DNA of 15,824 nucleotides from an uncultured Actinomycetes bacterium (GTDB lineage Bacteria > Actinomycetota > Actinomycetes > Nanopelagicales > Nanopelagicaceae). Under the pieces are notes generated by a model that was not told where the DNA came from, ran no database searches, and saw only the letters and a list, made by a program, of their open reading frames with translations. A program made the position numbers and the translations under genes. Location of the stretch: NCBI GenBank assembly GCA_903822245.1, contig CAIJOE010000199.1:1-15824 (forward strand), written 5' to 3'. Of the stretch, positions 7,211-14,092 are shown one piece after another (position 1 is the stretch's first letter; every line of letters begins with the position of its first letter).

Positions 7211-8878
7211 CTACATCTTCTCCGGAGCGCTTACGCCTAGTAGTTCTAAACCATTTGCAATAACTTGCGCTGTCACCTGACACAGGGTGGCCCGGGCAGC
7301 ATGTAACTCACCTGGCGACTCCTCACCTAGTGGCAAGACTCGACAATCAGCATAGAAGCGATGATAAACGCCAGCTAACTCCTCAACATATCTAGCAACG
7401 CGGTGTGGCTCACGAAGTTCAGCAGCAGATGCCACAACACCTGGGAACTGGCCAATGGCACCGATTAATTCGCGCTCTCGCTCATGAACTAGTAATTCTG
7501 GATGGATATGTTCGCTGCCAAACTTTATTCCTAATTCACTTGCATTGCGCAAGACGCCACAGATTCGGGCATGAGCGTATTGCACATAATAAACCGGGTT
7601 CTCATTGGTGCGACTTCGAAGGATGTCCACATCCATAACCATTGGGGTATTTACTGGATAACGAATCAAGGTATAGCGGGCCGCATCTACACCAACTTTT
7701 TCAACTAACTCTTCTAAAGTAATTATGGTTCCAGCGCGCTTGGAGAGCTTTACCTCTTCCCCGCCTTCCATGATTTTCACCATCTGACCAATTAAGACAT
7801 CAATGTTGTAGTTCGGATCATCGTTATTACATGCAGCAAGAGCCTTTAGGCGCCCGACATATCCATGGTGATCTGCGCCAAGCATGTATATACAGATATC
7901 AAAACCGCGTTCACGTTTTGAGATGTAATAAGCCGAGTCTGAAGCAAAGTAGGCCAAAGTTCCATCTGACTTAACCATTACGCGATCTTTATCATCACCA
8001 AAGTCTGTTGTTCTAAGCCAAGTGGCACCTTCTAAATCAAAGACATGCCCCTTTGATTTAAGGACTTCTTGGCAGTGAGTGAAAAAATTGCCTTCATACA
8101 AACTCTTCTCAGAAAACCAAACATCAAAATGAGTTCCAAATGCATCTAAAACCGAGCGTTGTTGATCCAATTGCAATTTATAGCCATAGTCACGAAAAGC
8201 AGCTGACCTTTGTGCTTCTTCTAGTTTTATAACTTCTGGGTGGGCTCTGACAATCTCTTTTGCAAGCTCATCTATATACGCACCGTGGTAGCCATTTTCT
8301 GGGCGTGGCTGACCTAGTGCTGAAGTCATAAGCGAGTCACCAAAGAGTTCCATCTGATTTCCACGATCATTGATATAAAACTCACGAGTCACTTGTGCGC
8401 CCGCAGCGCTAAGTACGCGACCTAGTGCATCACCGGTTGCCGCCCACCTAGTGTGACCAAGGTGAAGTGGCCCAGTTGGATTTGCGCTAATAAATTCCAA
8501 GTTGATTTTCACGCCAGCAAGAGCTTGACCATGGCCAAACTTTGCACCGCTTTGCAAAATCTGAGCGATGACTGCGCCTTGGCTAGCTTTGGCAAGAGTG
8601 ATATTGATAAAGCCAGGACCAGCAATTTCAACTTTTGAAATTTCAGCTTTTTTCTCTAGGCCAGCTTTAATAATTTCTGCGATATCTCTAGGAGATTTTC
8701 CAGAAGGTTTTGCTAAGGCAAGGGCGATAGAAGTTGCATAATCTCCATGATCGCGATTCTTTGGGCGATCTAGCGGAACTTGCGTAGGGAGTTCACAATT
8801 TAATTCACTGGCTGCGCCTTGCAAAATGGCAACGATAGTGGCGCTGATCTGATCTTGGATGCTCATTGCCGCGCTCAT
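7211..8878 (-). CDS. argS: Arginyl-tRNA synthetase
   Basis: It charges tRNA-Arg with arginine in the cytoplasm. It is a class I enzyme of 555 residues, normal for the family: an N-terminal additional domain (about 5-95), the HIGH-type motif HLGHT (139-143) after EFISANPTGPL, the KMSKS-type loop KLSKR (377-381) and a helical DALR anticodon-binding domain ending GVSAPEKM. The start ATG at 8878 has no clear ribosome site and a second ATG lies four codons on at 8866. A leaderless or weakly led mRNA is possible, as is common in Actinobacteria. It heads the argS-lysA-hom-thrC-thrB-rho-rpmE-prfA block and is divergent from the XylF-like gene. Confidence 0.96.
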   Translation of the reverse strand: MSAAMSIQDQISATIVAILQGAASELNCELPTQVPLDRPKNRDHGDYATSIALALAKPSGKSPRDIAEIIKAGLEKKAEISKVEIAGPGFINITLAKASQGAVIAQILQSGAKFGHGQALAGVKINLEFISANPTGPLHLGHTRWAATGDALGRVLSAAGAQVTREFYINDRGNQMELFGDSLMTSALGQPRPENGYHGAYIDELAKEIVRAHPEVIKLEEAQRSAAFRDYGYKLQLDQQRSVLDAFGTHFDVWFSEKSLYEGNFFTHCQEVLKSKGHVFDLEGATWLRTTDFGDDKDRVMVKSDGTLAYFASDSAYYISKRERGFDICIYMLGADHHGYVGRLKALAACNNDDPNYNIDVLIGQMVKIMEGGEEVKLSKRAGTIITLEELVEKVGVDAARYTLIRYPVNTPMVMDVDILRSRTNENPVYYVQYAHARICGVLRNASELGIKFGSEHIHPELLVHERERELIGAIGQFPGVVASAAELREPHRVARYVEELAGVYHRFYADCRVLPLGEESPGELHAARATLCQVTAQVIANGLELLGVSAPEKM

Positions 8879-8953
8879 CTAGGCAAGGTTACCGTAGGAT
8901 TGCAGAGCCTTGTTTAAGGTTTGCTTGCGACTAAAGGAAGGGAAATAGCTGGC
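8879..8953. promoter_or_regulatory. Divergent intergenic region, argS / XylF-like gene
   Basis: These 75 bp must hold both start regions. On the plus strand GGAAGG (8935-8941) is the likely ribosome site of the XylF-like gene, about 12 bases from its ATG. The interrupted inverted repeat CCTT-GTTT-AAGG (8908-8919) is a possible regulator site. On the minus strand a TAACCT or TACGGT box at about 8886-8896 would place a start point at or next to the argS ATG. I see no convincing -35 boxes, so the promoters are not assigned. Confidence 0.3.
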
Positions 8954-10045
8954 ATGTTTAGCGGTTCTCGTAAGTTAACTGCCCTGCTAATGCTTGTTTG
9001 CCTATGCGCTAGTTCCTTCTACCTTTTTAGTTCCAAGAACGCAGTAAAGGTGGAAAACCAAAAAGGCTTTGTTGGAATCATTTTGCCTGACACCTCCTCC
9101 TCTTCAAGATGGAATGAATCCGATCGTCAAGCCTTGCTGACTGCATTTTCCTTGGCGGGGATCAAGATTAAAATTGAGAATGCCGCTGGAAGTAAAACCA
9201 ATTTCCAAACAATTGCTGACCGACTCTTATCCCAAGGCGCAAAAGTATTGGTTTTGGCTAATCTAGATTCGATTTCAGCTAAGCAAGTGCAAGATAAAGC
9301 AAAAGCAGAAGGCATCCCAACTATCGACTATGACCGCTTAACCGTAAAAGGATCTTCTTCCTATTTTATAACTTTCGATGGCCAAAAAATTGGTGAACTA
9401 CAGGCAACATCGCTAAAGGCCTGTATTAAGGAAAAGAAGTTAGCCAAACCAAATATTCTCATTCTTAGAGGTCCAGATTCAGATGAAAATGCAATAAATG
9501 TTGCTCGCGGTTATTTTTCAGTTTTAGCAAAAGATTTTCAGTCAGGCGCTTCTGTTTTGGCCGATAACGTGGCAGTTCCAAATTGGAATGCAGATGAAGT
9601 TGCACCGATTGTGCGACGTCTTCTTTTGAGTTCTGCAGTGCCAGTTGAAGGTATTGTTGCTGGAAATGATGGAATAGCACTTGCAGCAATTGATGAAATA
9701 AAACGAATGGGTAGAAAGATTCCCGAATGTATTACTTCACAAGATGCCACAGATGCCGGATTAGCGGCTTTATTAACAAACAATATTTATATGACGGTTT
9801 TTAAAGATTCAAGACTTGAAGCACAAGCAACTGCCTTGCTTGCAGCGAGTCTGCTTTATGGGCAAGGACCAAATAATATAAATGGAGTCACAGATAATGG
9901 GATTATTAAAGTTCCATCAATAATCCTTCACCCCGAGTCAATTACTCGGAGTGAAGTTAAATCAGTTATCGATCAGGGTTTTACTACTCAGGGTCGGGTA
10001 TGTGCTTACTTACCAAAACCTATTAAGTGTTCAATCGCAAGTTGA
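8954..10045 (+). CDS. XylF-like periplasmic sugar-binding protein
   Basis: A type 1 periplasmic-binding-protein fold of the xylose/ribose binding family, 363 residues. From memory of E. coli XylF the match runs the whole length: SRWNESDR (about 51-58), IDYDR (124-128), YFITFDGQKIGELQA (137-151), PDSDENA with N179, W211, AGNDG (236-240), SQDAT (262-266) and MTVFKD with K284. The sugar-contacting positions I recall (R52, D127, R128, N179, W211, N238, D264, K284) are all present, so it should bind xylose or a similar aldose. The N-terminus has R6, K7 and a hydrophobic stretch 8-25, an export signal or membrane anchor; Cys16 and Cys18 are not in a proper lipobox. The frame opens at 8921 (TTG), but the ATG at 8954 is better supported. 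It overlaps xylA by 40 bp tail to tail. No ABC partner genes are nearby. Confidence 0.85.
   Translation: MFSGSRKLTALLMLVCLCASSFYLFSSKNAVKVENQKGFVGIILPDTSSSSRWNESDRQALLTAFSLAGIKIKIENAAGSKTNFQTIADRLLSQGAKVLVLANLDSISAKQVQDKAKAEGIPTIDYDRLTVKGSSSYFITFDGQKIGELQATSLKACIKEKKLAKPNILILRGPDSDENAINVARGYFSVLAKDFQSGASVLADNVAVPNWNADEVAPIVRRLLLSSAVPVEGIVAGNDGIALAAIDEIKRMGRKIPECITSQDATDAGLAALLTNNIYMTVFKDSRLEAQATALLAASLLYGQGPNNINGVTDNGIIKVPSIILHPESITRSEVKSVIDQGFTTQGRVCAYLPKPIKCSIAS
9926..9956 (-). terminator. Strong hairpin inside the XylF-like gene, downstream of xylA
   Basis: Arms CTTCAC-C-CCGAGT (9926-9938) and ACTCGG-A-GTGAAG (9944-9956) enclose a 5-nt loop. On the plus strand there is one C-A mismatch; on the minus strand the same position is a U-G pair, giving a continuous 13-bp stem. 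It begins 50 bp after the xylA stop codon, so it probably marks or protects the 3' end of the xylA transcript. No real U-run follows, so it may be a processing barrier more than an intrinsic terminator. Confidence 0.5.
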
Positions 10046-11163
10046 TCTAGGGCTTCGTAGTGATAACCGCGAGCGCCTAATCCTTCAACGTCAACATTTA
10101 CTGAAACTAGATCCTTCCAAGACTCTCCTGGATTAAGTGTTGCCTTCTCTAGTTCATCTATGCGCGACTTCTTCATTGCCGCTTGCACGCGAGGATCTGC
10201 TCGGAATTCTGCGGCACGTTGCTTAAGGCCTAAGTAAGTGCGCATATTTGCAGATGCTGATTCCCAAACGCCGTGATCATCCTCGGTACGAACTGGCTTA
10301 TAGTCGAAGTGACGTGGGCCTTGGTAGTTATAGCGCTCAAGTAGATCAACCAAGAAAAAGGCTGACTTTAGATCGCCATGGCCAAAGACAAGGTCTTGGT
10401 CATACTTAACGCCATGCTGGCCGTTTAGATCGATATGGAAAAGCTTCTTATGAAATAGCGCTTGTGCTATTCCATGAACGAAGTTGAGGCCAGCCATTTG
10501 TTCGTGACCAACTTCGGGGTTAACACCAAATAGCTCTGGGCGATCTAGCGAACCAATAAATGCAAGAGCGTGTCCAACGGTTGGCAAGAAGATATCGCCA
10601 CGAGGCTCGTTTGGCTTTGGCTCAAGGGCAAATTTAATCTTGTAACCCTTGTCGGTTACATACTGTCCCAAGATATTAAATGCTTCCCTAAAACGCTCAA
10701 GTGCAACATAGCCATCCTTTGCCGCATCAGATTCAGCGCCTTCGCGGCCACCCCATGCAACGTAAGTTTCCGCACCAAGCTCAACTGCTAGATCAATATT
10801 TCGCATCACCTTTGAGATTGCAAAACGACGGATGTCGCGTTCATTTGCGGTGAATGCTCCATCCTTAAAAATTGGATGGGTGAATAAGTTTGTTGTTGCC
10901 ATTGGAACTTTCATTCCAGTTTCGGCTAAAGCTTTTTTGAATCGGTCGATATGACCTTGGCGCTCTGAATCACTTGATCCAAATGGAAATAAATCATCAT
11001 CATGGAAGGTAATTCCGTAAGCACCACGCGCAGCTAATTCGTGCACCGCTCTGACGGCGTCTAATGGTGGGCGGGTCGCATCACCAAATGCGTCCTTCGC
11101 TTGCCAACCTACGGTCCAAAGGCCGAAGGTGAACTTATCTGCTGGGGTTGGTGTGAGAGACAT
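10006..11163 (-). CDS. xylA: Xylose isomerase
   Basis: It interconverts D-xylose and D-xylulose (and glucose and fructose) in the cytoplasm, the entry step of xylose catabolism. It has 385 residues, the short class I form typical of Actinobacteria, and aligns with the Streptomyces enzyme without offset. Both signatures are present: FHDDDLFPFG (53-62, with H54 and D57) and LEPKPNEP (180-187, with E181 and K183). The two metal sites are complete: E181, E217, D245, D287 and E217, H220, D255, D257. The end DQLAIEHLIG is the normal family C-terminus, so the 40-bp overlap with the XylF-like gene is not an artefact on this side. The start has GGAGG four bases upstream. No xylulokinase gene is in the window. 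Confidence 0.97.
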   Translation of the reverse strand: MSLTPTPADKFTFGLWTVGWQAKDAFGDATRPPLDAVRAVHELAARGAYGITFHDDDLFPFGSSDSERQGHIDRFKKALAETGMKVPMATTNLFTHPIFKDGAFTANERDIRRFAISKVMRNIDLAVELGAETYVAWGGREGAESDAAKDGYVALERFREAFNILGQYVTDKGYKIKFALEPKPNEPRGDIFLPTVGHALAFIGSLDRPELFGVNPEVGHEQMAGLNFVHGIAQALFHKKLFHIDLNGQHGVKYDQDLVFGHGDLKSAFFLVDLLERYNYQGPRHFDYKPVRTEDDHGVWESASANMRTYLGLKQRAAEFRADPRVQAAMKKSRIDELEKATLNPGESWKDLVSVNVDVEGLGARGYHYEALDQLAIEHLIGFGK

Positions 11164-11170
11164 TTATCCT

Positions 11171-11193
11171 CCAAATATTTGGCTCAGGTGAGC
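11171..11193 (-). promoter_or_regulatory. Two back-to-back palindromes in the xylA leader
   Basis: CCAAATATTTGG (11171-11182) is a perfect 12-bp palindrome whose end runs into the xylA ribosome site. GCTCA-GG-TGAGC (11182-11193) is a second inverted repeat sharing one base with it. Symmetric sites of this size just downstream of a start point are typical operators for LacI- or ROK-type repressors of sugar genes. The regulator itself is not in the window. Confidence 0.45.
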
Positions 11194-11217
11194 GCTGCTG
11201 CGGCTAAATCTATTCTG

Positions 11218-11245
11218 AAGATACTCGGTTTGGTGCTTTTGTCTA
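11218..11245 (-). promoter_or_regulatory. xylA: Putative xylA promoter
   Basis: On the minus strand TAGACA (11245-11240) matches the -35 consensus at five of six positions and TATCTT (11223-11218) matches -10 at four of six, with 16 bp between. Transcription would start near 11211, giving a leader of about 48 nt that contains both palindromes. Confidence 0.45.
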
Positions 11246-11267
11246 TCCTCCTTTAATGTTCTCTTAC
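11239..11267 (+). promoter_or_regulatory. Putative tRNA-Leu promoter
   Basis: TTGTCT (11239-11244) and TCTTAC (11262-11267) are 17 bp apart and would start transcription just upstream of the tRNA 5' end. The -35 overlaps the opposite-strand -35 proposed for xylA. The -10 match is weak, three of six. Confidence 0.33.
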
Positions 11268-11276
11268 TAACTCCTC

Positions 11277-11360
11277 GCGGGAGTGGTGAAATGGCAGACA
11301 CGCAGGTCTTAGGAACCTGTGTCTTCGGACGTGCGGGTTCAAGTCCCGCCTCCCGCACCA
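11277..11360 (+). tRNA. tRNA-Leu, anticodon UAG
   Basis: An 84-nt class II tRNA with the CCA end encoded (11358-11360). The acceptor stem GCGGGAG pairs with CTCCCGC (11350-11356), discriminator A11357. The anticodon stem is CAGGT/ACCTG with loop CTTAGGA and anticodon TAG at 11310-11312, reading CUA and probably other CUN leucine codons. The variable arm is a short stem GTC/GAC closed by TTCG, and the T arm is GCGGG-TTCAAGT-CCCGC. All stems pair fully. A T6 run follows shortly after the CCA and may serve termination. Confidence 0.97.
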
Positions 11361-11427
11361 GCATTTTTTACGGCTATGACACCTTTTATGCTCACCCCAA
11401 TCAAGGGCAAAGTATTGAATTTCTTTG

Positions 11428-11456
11428 TTCTCACCTGGCCAAAGATTGCCTAGGAT
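11428..11456 (+). promoter_or_regulatory. Putative promoter of the coiled-coil / acyltransferase pair
   Basis: TTCTCA (11428-11433) and TAGGAT (11451-11456) are 17 bp apart, each matching four of six consensus positions. They lie about 65 bp upstream of the coiled-coil gene in the 164-bp space after tRNA-Leu. Nothing else stands out in that space apart from the GAGGAG ribosome site at about 11512. Confidence 0.38.
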
Positions 11457-11524
11457 ATGGGCGTGCTCACAACCAGTTTGGTTCGAGCTCTAGATCGCAG
11501 GCAGAAATAAAGAGGAGTGAGTAA

Positions 11525-12328
11525 ATGGCTGAGAAGAATTTTCGTAACTGGGTTGGCTTCAAAGAAGAAGTTGAAGCTGCGCCAAGTGAGAATGCTGTTG
11601 AGCGCATTCGCCAATTAGAGTCACAGATTGCAGACCTACGTTCTCGTCGCGATATCACCAGCCTTACAAAAGAAGAATTTGAAATCCTTGCCACAGAAAC
11701 TGCAATGAGTCTTATTAAGACTGCGCAATCTCGTGAATCTCGTGCTAACGCTTCTGCTGAGCGCACCCTGACCGAAGCTGCACGTATTACCAAAGAGAAG
11801 TTAGAGACCGCGGAAGCTAAAGCCAAGTCAATTCTTTCTGGAGCCGAGTCGCGTGGTCGCAAGTATCTTGAAGCTGCCGAAGGCGAAGCTAGTGAAATTA
11901 GGAACAAAGTTGTCCGCGAAGCAGAGACTCTAGTTAGTGAGGCTCGCCGTGAAGCAGGAGCGCTGGCATCAGCGGCTCGCCGTGAGGGTGAGCGTTTAAT
12001 AAGTGAAGCTACAAATGAAATTTCATCCTTCCGTGGTTGGTTAACTTCTGCTATCTCTGAATCAGAGCGGCTACATCGAATTCAGACACAATCATTGTCT
12101 GCTGCAGAGCGCGCAATTGTTGAGACTCGTGGTCGCCTTGAAACCGCCTTCCAACGTCTAGCAAATTTGCAAAGTGATATCGATGAGAATTTAGATGATT
12201 CAAATCGCCCAACAAGACGAACTTTTCCAAAGAACGTTGAGGCCGTACCAGAAGTTCCAGTACGCCAGGCTGCAAAGAAGAGCGTCAAGAAAAGTTCAAA
12301 GAAAGCTCCTGCTAAAAAACGTAAGTAA
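11525..12328 (+). CDS. Coiled-coil protein with lysine-rich C-terminal tail, function unknown
   Basis: 267 residues, no signal peptide and no membrane segment, so cytoplasmic. A short N-terminal part is followed by a leucine-containing helix (about 24-42) and a long, highly charged helical region (about 48-215) rich in Ala, Glu and Arg. That region has repeated EAxxxxSEAR-like units such as REAETLVSEARREAG, as in DivIVA-type or ATP-synthase-b-like coiled coils. Residues 216-245 look disordered, and the end (249-267) is a basic tail, KKSVKKSSKKAPAKKRK, like those of histone-H1-like or HU-tail proteins that bind DNA, RNA or acidic polymers. GAGGAG sits seven bases before the ATG. The stop overlaps the next ATG (TAATG), tying it to the OatA-like acyltransferase. 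I do not recognise a named family; a role in organising envelope growth or the nucleoid is only an inference. Confidence 0.85.
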   Translation: MAEKNFRNWVGFKEEVEAAPSENAVERIRQLESQIADLRSRRDITSLTKEEFEILATETAMSLIKTAQSRESRANASAERTLTEAARITKEKLETAEAKAKSILSGAESRGRKYLEAAEGEASEIRNKVVREAETLVSEARREAGALASAARREGERLISEATNEISSFRGWLTSAISESERLHRIQTQSLSAAERAIVETRGRLETAFQRLANLQSDIDENLDDSNRPTRRTFPKNVEAVPEVPVRQAAKKSVKKSSKKAPAKKRK

Positions 12329-14082
12329 TGTCTGATTCCCGCGCTTCCAAACCTATTGGCTACATTCCCCCAATTGATGGTTTGCGTGCAATCGCAGTTT
12401 TTGCCGTTTTGCTATTTCACCTGGGCCTTAAATGGATTCCAGGTGGCTTCTTAGGTGTTGATCTATTCTTTGTAATTTCAGGCTATGTAATTACTCGCTT
12501 GATATTAGATTCGATAGAAAGTGCCAACGGCTTAGATCTACGAGAGTTTTATTGGGCCAGAGTTCGCCGGCTATACCCCGGTCTAATTGCTTTAATAGTT
12601 GGAACTCTTGTTATTTGCGCAATAGTTGCACCTGATGCAATCACTCGAATCTTCTCAGATCTACCCTTTGTTTTAACCGGCTCAAATAACTGGCATTTAG
12701 TGTCGCTACATCAAGATTACTTTGCTACCACTGGAAGACCACCACTTCTCCAACACACATGGTCGCTAGCTGTTGAAGCTCAGTTCTACGCAATTTGGCC
12801 CTTCATTCTCTACTTTATTTGGCGAAAGTATGGCAAGAAGAATGTAGCTAGGGCAGCACTTTTGATTGCAATACTTTCAGGTATCGCGCTATTTCTATTT
12901 TCATTAAAAGTTGAGAGTGCAAATACCGCTCGAATAAGCCATATTTACTTTGGGTCTGACACTCACAGCCTTGGCTTATTTCTTGGATCTGCTTTAGCGG
13001 TTAGTTGGATTCCACGTAATCTAACGGCAAATATTTCCCAGCGAGCACAAGACTTTATTGATGGCATTGGTGTGTTTGGCTTCTTTGGTTTACTAGTCTG
13101 TTTCCTATTCGTTAATGAAACCAATGCAACTTTATATCGAGCAGCATTTCCACTTGCTGGAATTTTCGGCTGCGCGGCAATTGTTTCTTTGGTCCACCCT
13201 GCATCAAGATTTGCCCCAATATTGAGTTCAAGGGTTCTAATGTGGATTGGTCACCGTTCATACGGGATCTATTTGTGGCACTGGGTCATTTTTCAAGTAA
13301 CTAGGCCATCGGTTGATCTTGCCGCTGGCTCTGCAATTGCCCTTGATGCTGCTCGCATACTTTTGGTCCTAGCCCTTTCCGATATTTCACTTAGATATAT
13401 CGAAATTCCAATTCGCCGAGGAGTAATTCAAAATTGGCTTCGCGGAATGAAATATCGAACTAAAGTGGTTCGAAAGCGCCAATGGATATTTGTTTCGGCC
13501 TGTGTTTCATTAATTTCAATGGTTACTTTGGCTTCAGGTGCCACGGCTTGGTATCGAAATGATCATGCGGTAGTTGTTATAAAAACTGACACAAAGCTTG
13601 ATAACACGGTAATCACGCCGGCAAATAAAGGTATCTGGCTTACAGGTGACTCAGTAATTCTTGGTATCAAAACCAAGCTCTCGGAAAAGAAAGACCTAGC
13701 CTTGGTAAATGCTCGTGTTGGTCGACAGATTTGGGAGCTTATCGATGTTGTAAAGGCTGATCAGCACCTTGTCCCTGATTCGATAGTTGTATTAGATGTT
13801 GGAAACAACAATGCAATTGTTAAATCAGACTTGATCACGTTGCTGGATTTATTGAAGAATCAGCCACGAATAATCTTGGTTAATACATCGGTGCCCAGAG
13901 CTTGGAAAGACCAGAACAATCAAATAATTAAAGAGGTAATCACCAATTACCCACAAACCACGTTGGTTGATTGGCACGCAATTTCACTCAACCATCCAGA
14001 ATTCTTTGCTCCTGATGGCGTTCACCTAAATGAAAATGGCAGCAACGTTTATGTTGCTGCCATTTTAGAAGCTCTTGGTTGA
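12328..14082 (+). CDS. OatA-like acyltransferase-3 / SGNH fusion, probable envelope O-acetyltransferase
   Basis: 584 residues. Residues about 15-365 form the multi-pass acyltransferase-3 domain: PIDGLRAIAV with LLFHLG (H31), GGFLGVDLFFVISGYVIT (39-56), ARVRRLYPG (77-85), QHTWSLAVEAQFY (142-154) and GHRSYGIYLWHW (308-319), with about ten hydrophobic segments. One more membrane helix (about 386-408) leads to an external SGNH domain with GDSV (S442), ARVGRQ (462-467), VGNNN (491-495, where GTNG is usual) and FAPDGVHL with D563 and H566. This layout and the GDSV, VGRQ and PDGVHL blocks resemble the peptidoglycan O-acetyltransferase OatA, which moves acetyl groups across the membrane onto muramic acid. 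Another glycan is possible. It is translationally coupled to the coiled-coil gene. A strong hairpin lies inside its last codons. Confidence 0.9.
   Translation: MSDSRASKPIGYIPPIDGLRAIAVFAVLLFHLGLKWIPGGFLGVDLFFVISGYVITRLILDSIESANGLDLREFYWARVRRLYPGLIALIVGTLVICAIVAPDAITRIFSDLPFVLTGSNNWHLVSLHQDYFATTGRPPLLQHTWSLAVEAQFYAIWPFILYFIWRKYGKKNVARAALLIAILSGIALFLFSLKVESANTARISHIYFGSDTHSLGLFLGSALAVSWIPRNLTANISQRAQDFIDGIGVFGFFGLLVCFLFVNETNATLYRAAFPLAGIFGCAAIVSLVHPASRFAPILSSRVLMWIGHRSYGIYLWHWVIFQVTRPSVDLAAGSAIALDAARILLVLALSDISLRYIEIPIRRGVIQNWLRGMKYRTKVVRKRQWIFVSACVSLISMVTLASGATAWYRNDHAVVVIKTDTKLDNTVITPANKGIWLTGDSVILGIKTKLSEKKDLALVNARVGRQIWELIDVVKADQHLVPDSIVVLDVGNNNAIVKSDLITLLDLLKNQPRIILVNTSVPRAWKDQNNQIIKEVITNYPQTTLVDWHAISLNHPEFFAPDGVHLNENGSNVYVAAILEALG
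14033..14066. terminator. Bidirectional terminator-like hairpin inside the acyltransferase 3' end
   Basis: AAAATGGCAGCAAC (14033-14046) and GTTGCTGCCATTTT (14053-14066) are perfect inverted copies around a 6-nt loop: a 10-bp GC-containing stem with A-runs before and T-runs after on both strands. On the plus strand the T-run ends 14 bases before the acyltransferase TGA; on the minus strand it lies 27 bp past the stop of the Lys-rich gene and is followed by ATTTTCATTT. It is well placed to end both convergent transcripts. Confidence 0.75.
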
Positions 14083-14092
14083 GCTAGAAGTA

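Noticed and set aside
7209..7283. 25-codon N-terminal extension of lysA
   Set aside because: It lies over the argS 3' end and adds residues not seen in the family; the ATG at 7208 fits the spacing and ribosome site.
8921..8953. TTG start for the XylF-like gene
   Set aside because: It adds 11 residues before a good signal-type N-terminus, and the GGAAGG ribosome site lies inside this extension, serving the ATG at 8954.
11164..11364. 66-codon open frame on the minus strand upstream of xylA
   Set aside because: It runs across tRNA-Leu and the xylA leader. Its N-terminal sequence is the typical spurious translation of a tRNA antisense strand.
11467..11907. 146-codon open frame on the minus strand
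   Set aside because: It is antisense to the 5' part of the coiled-coil gene, which has a good ribosome site and sensible composition; the opposing frame has neither.
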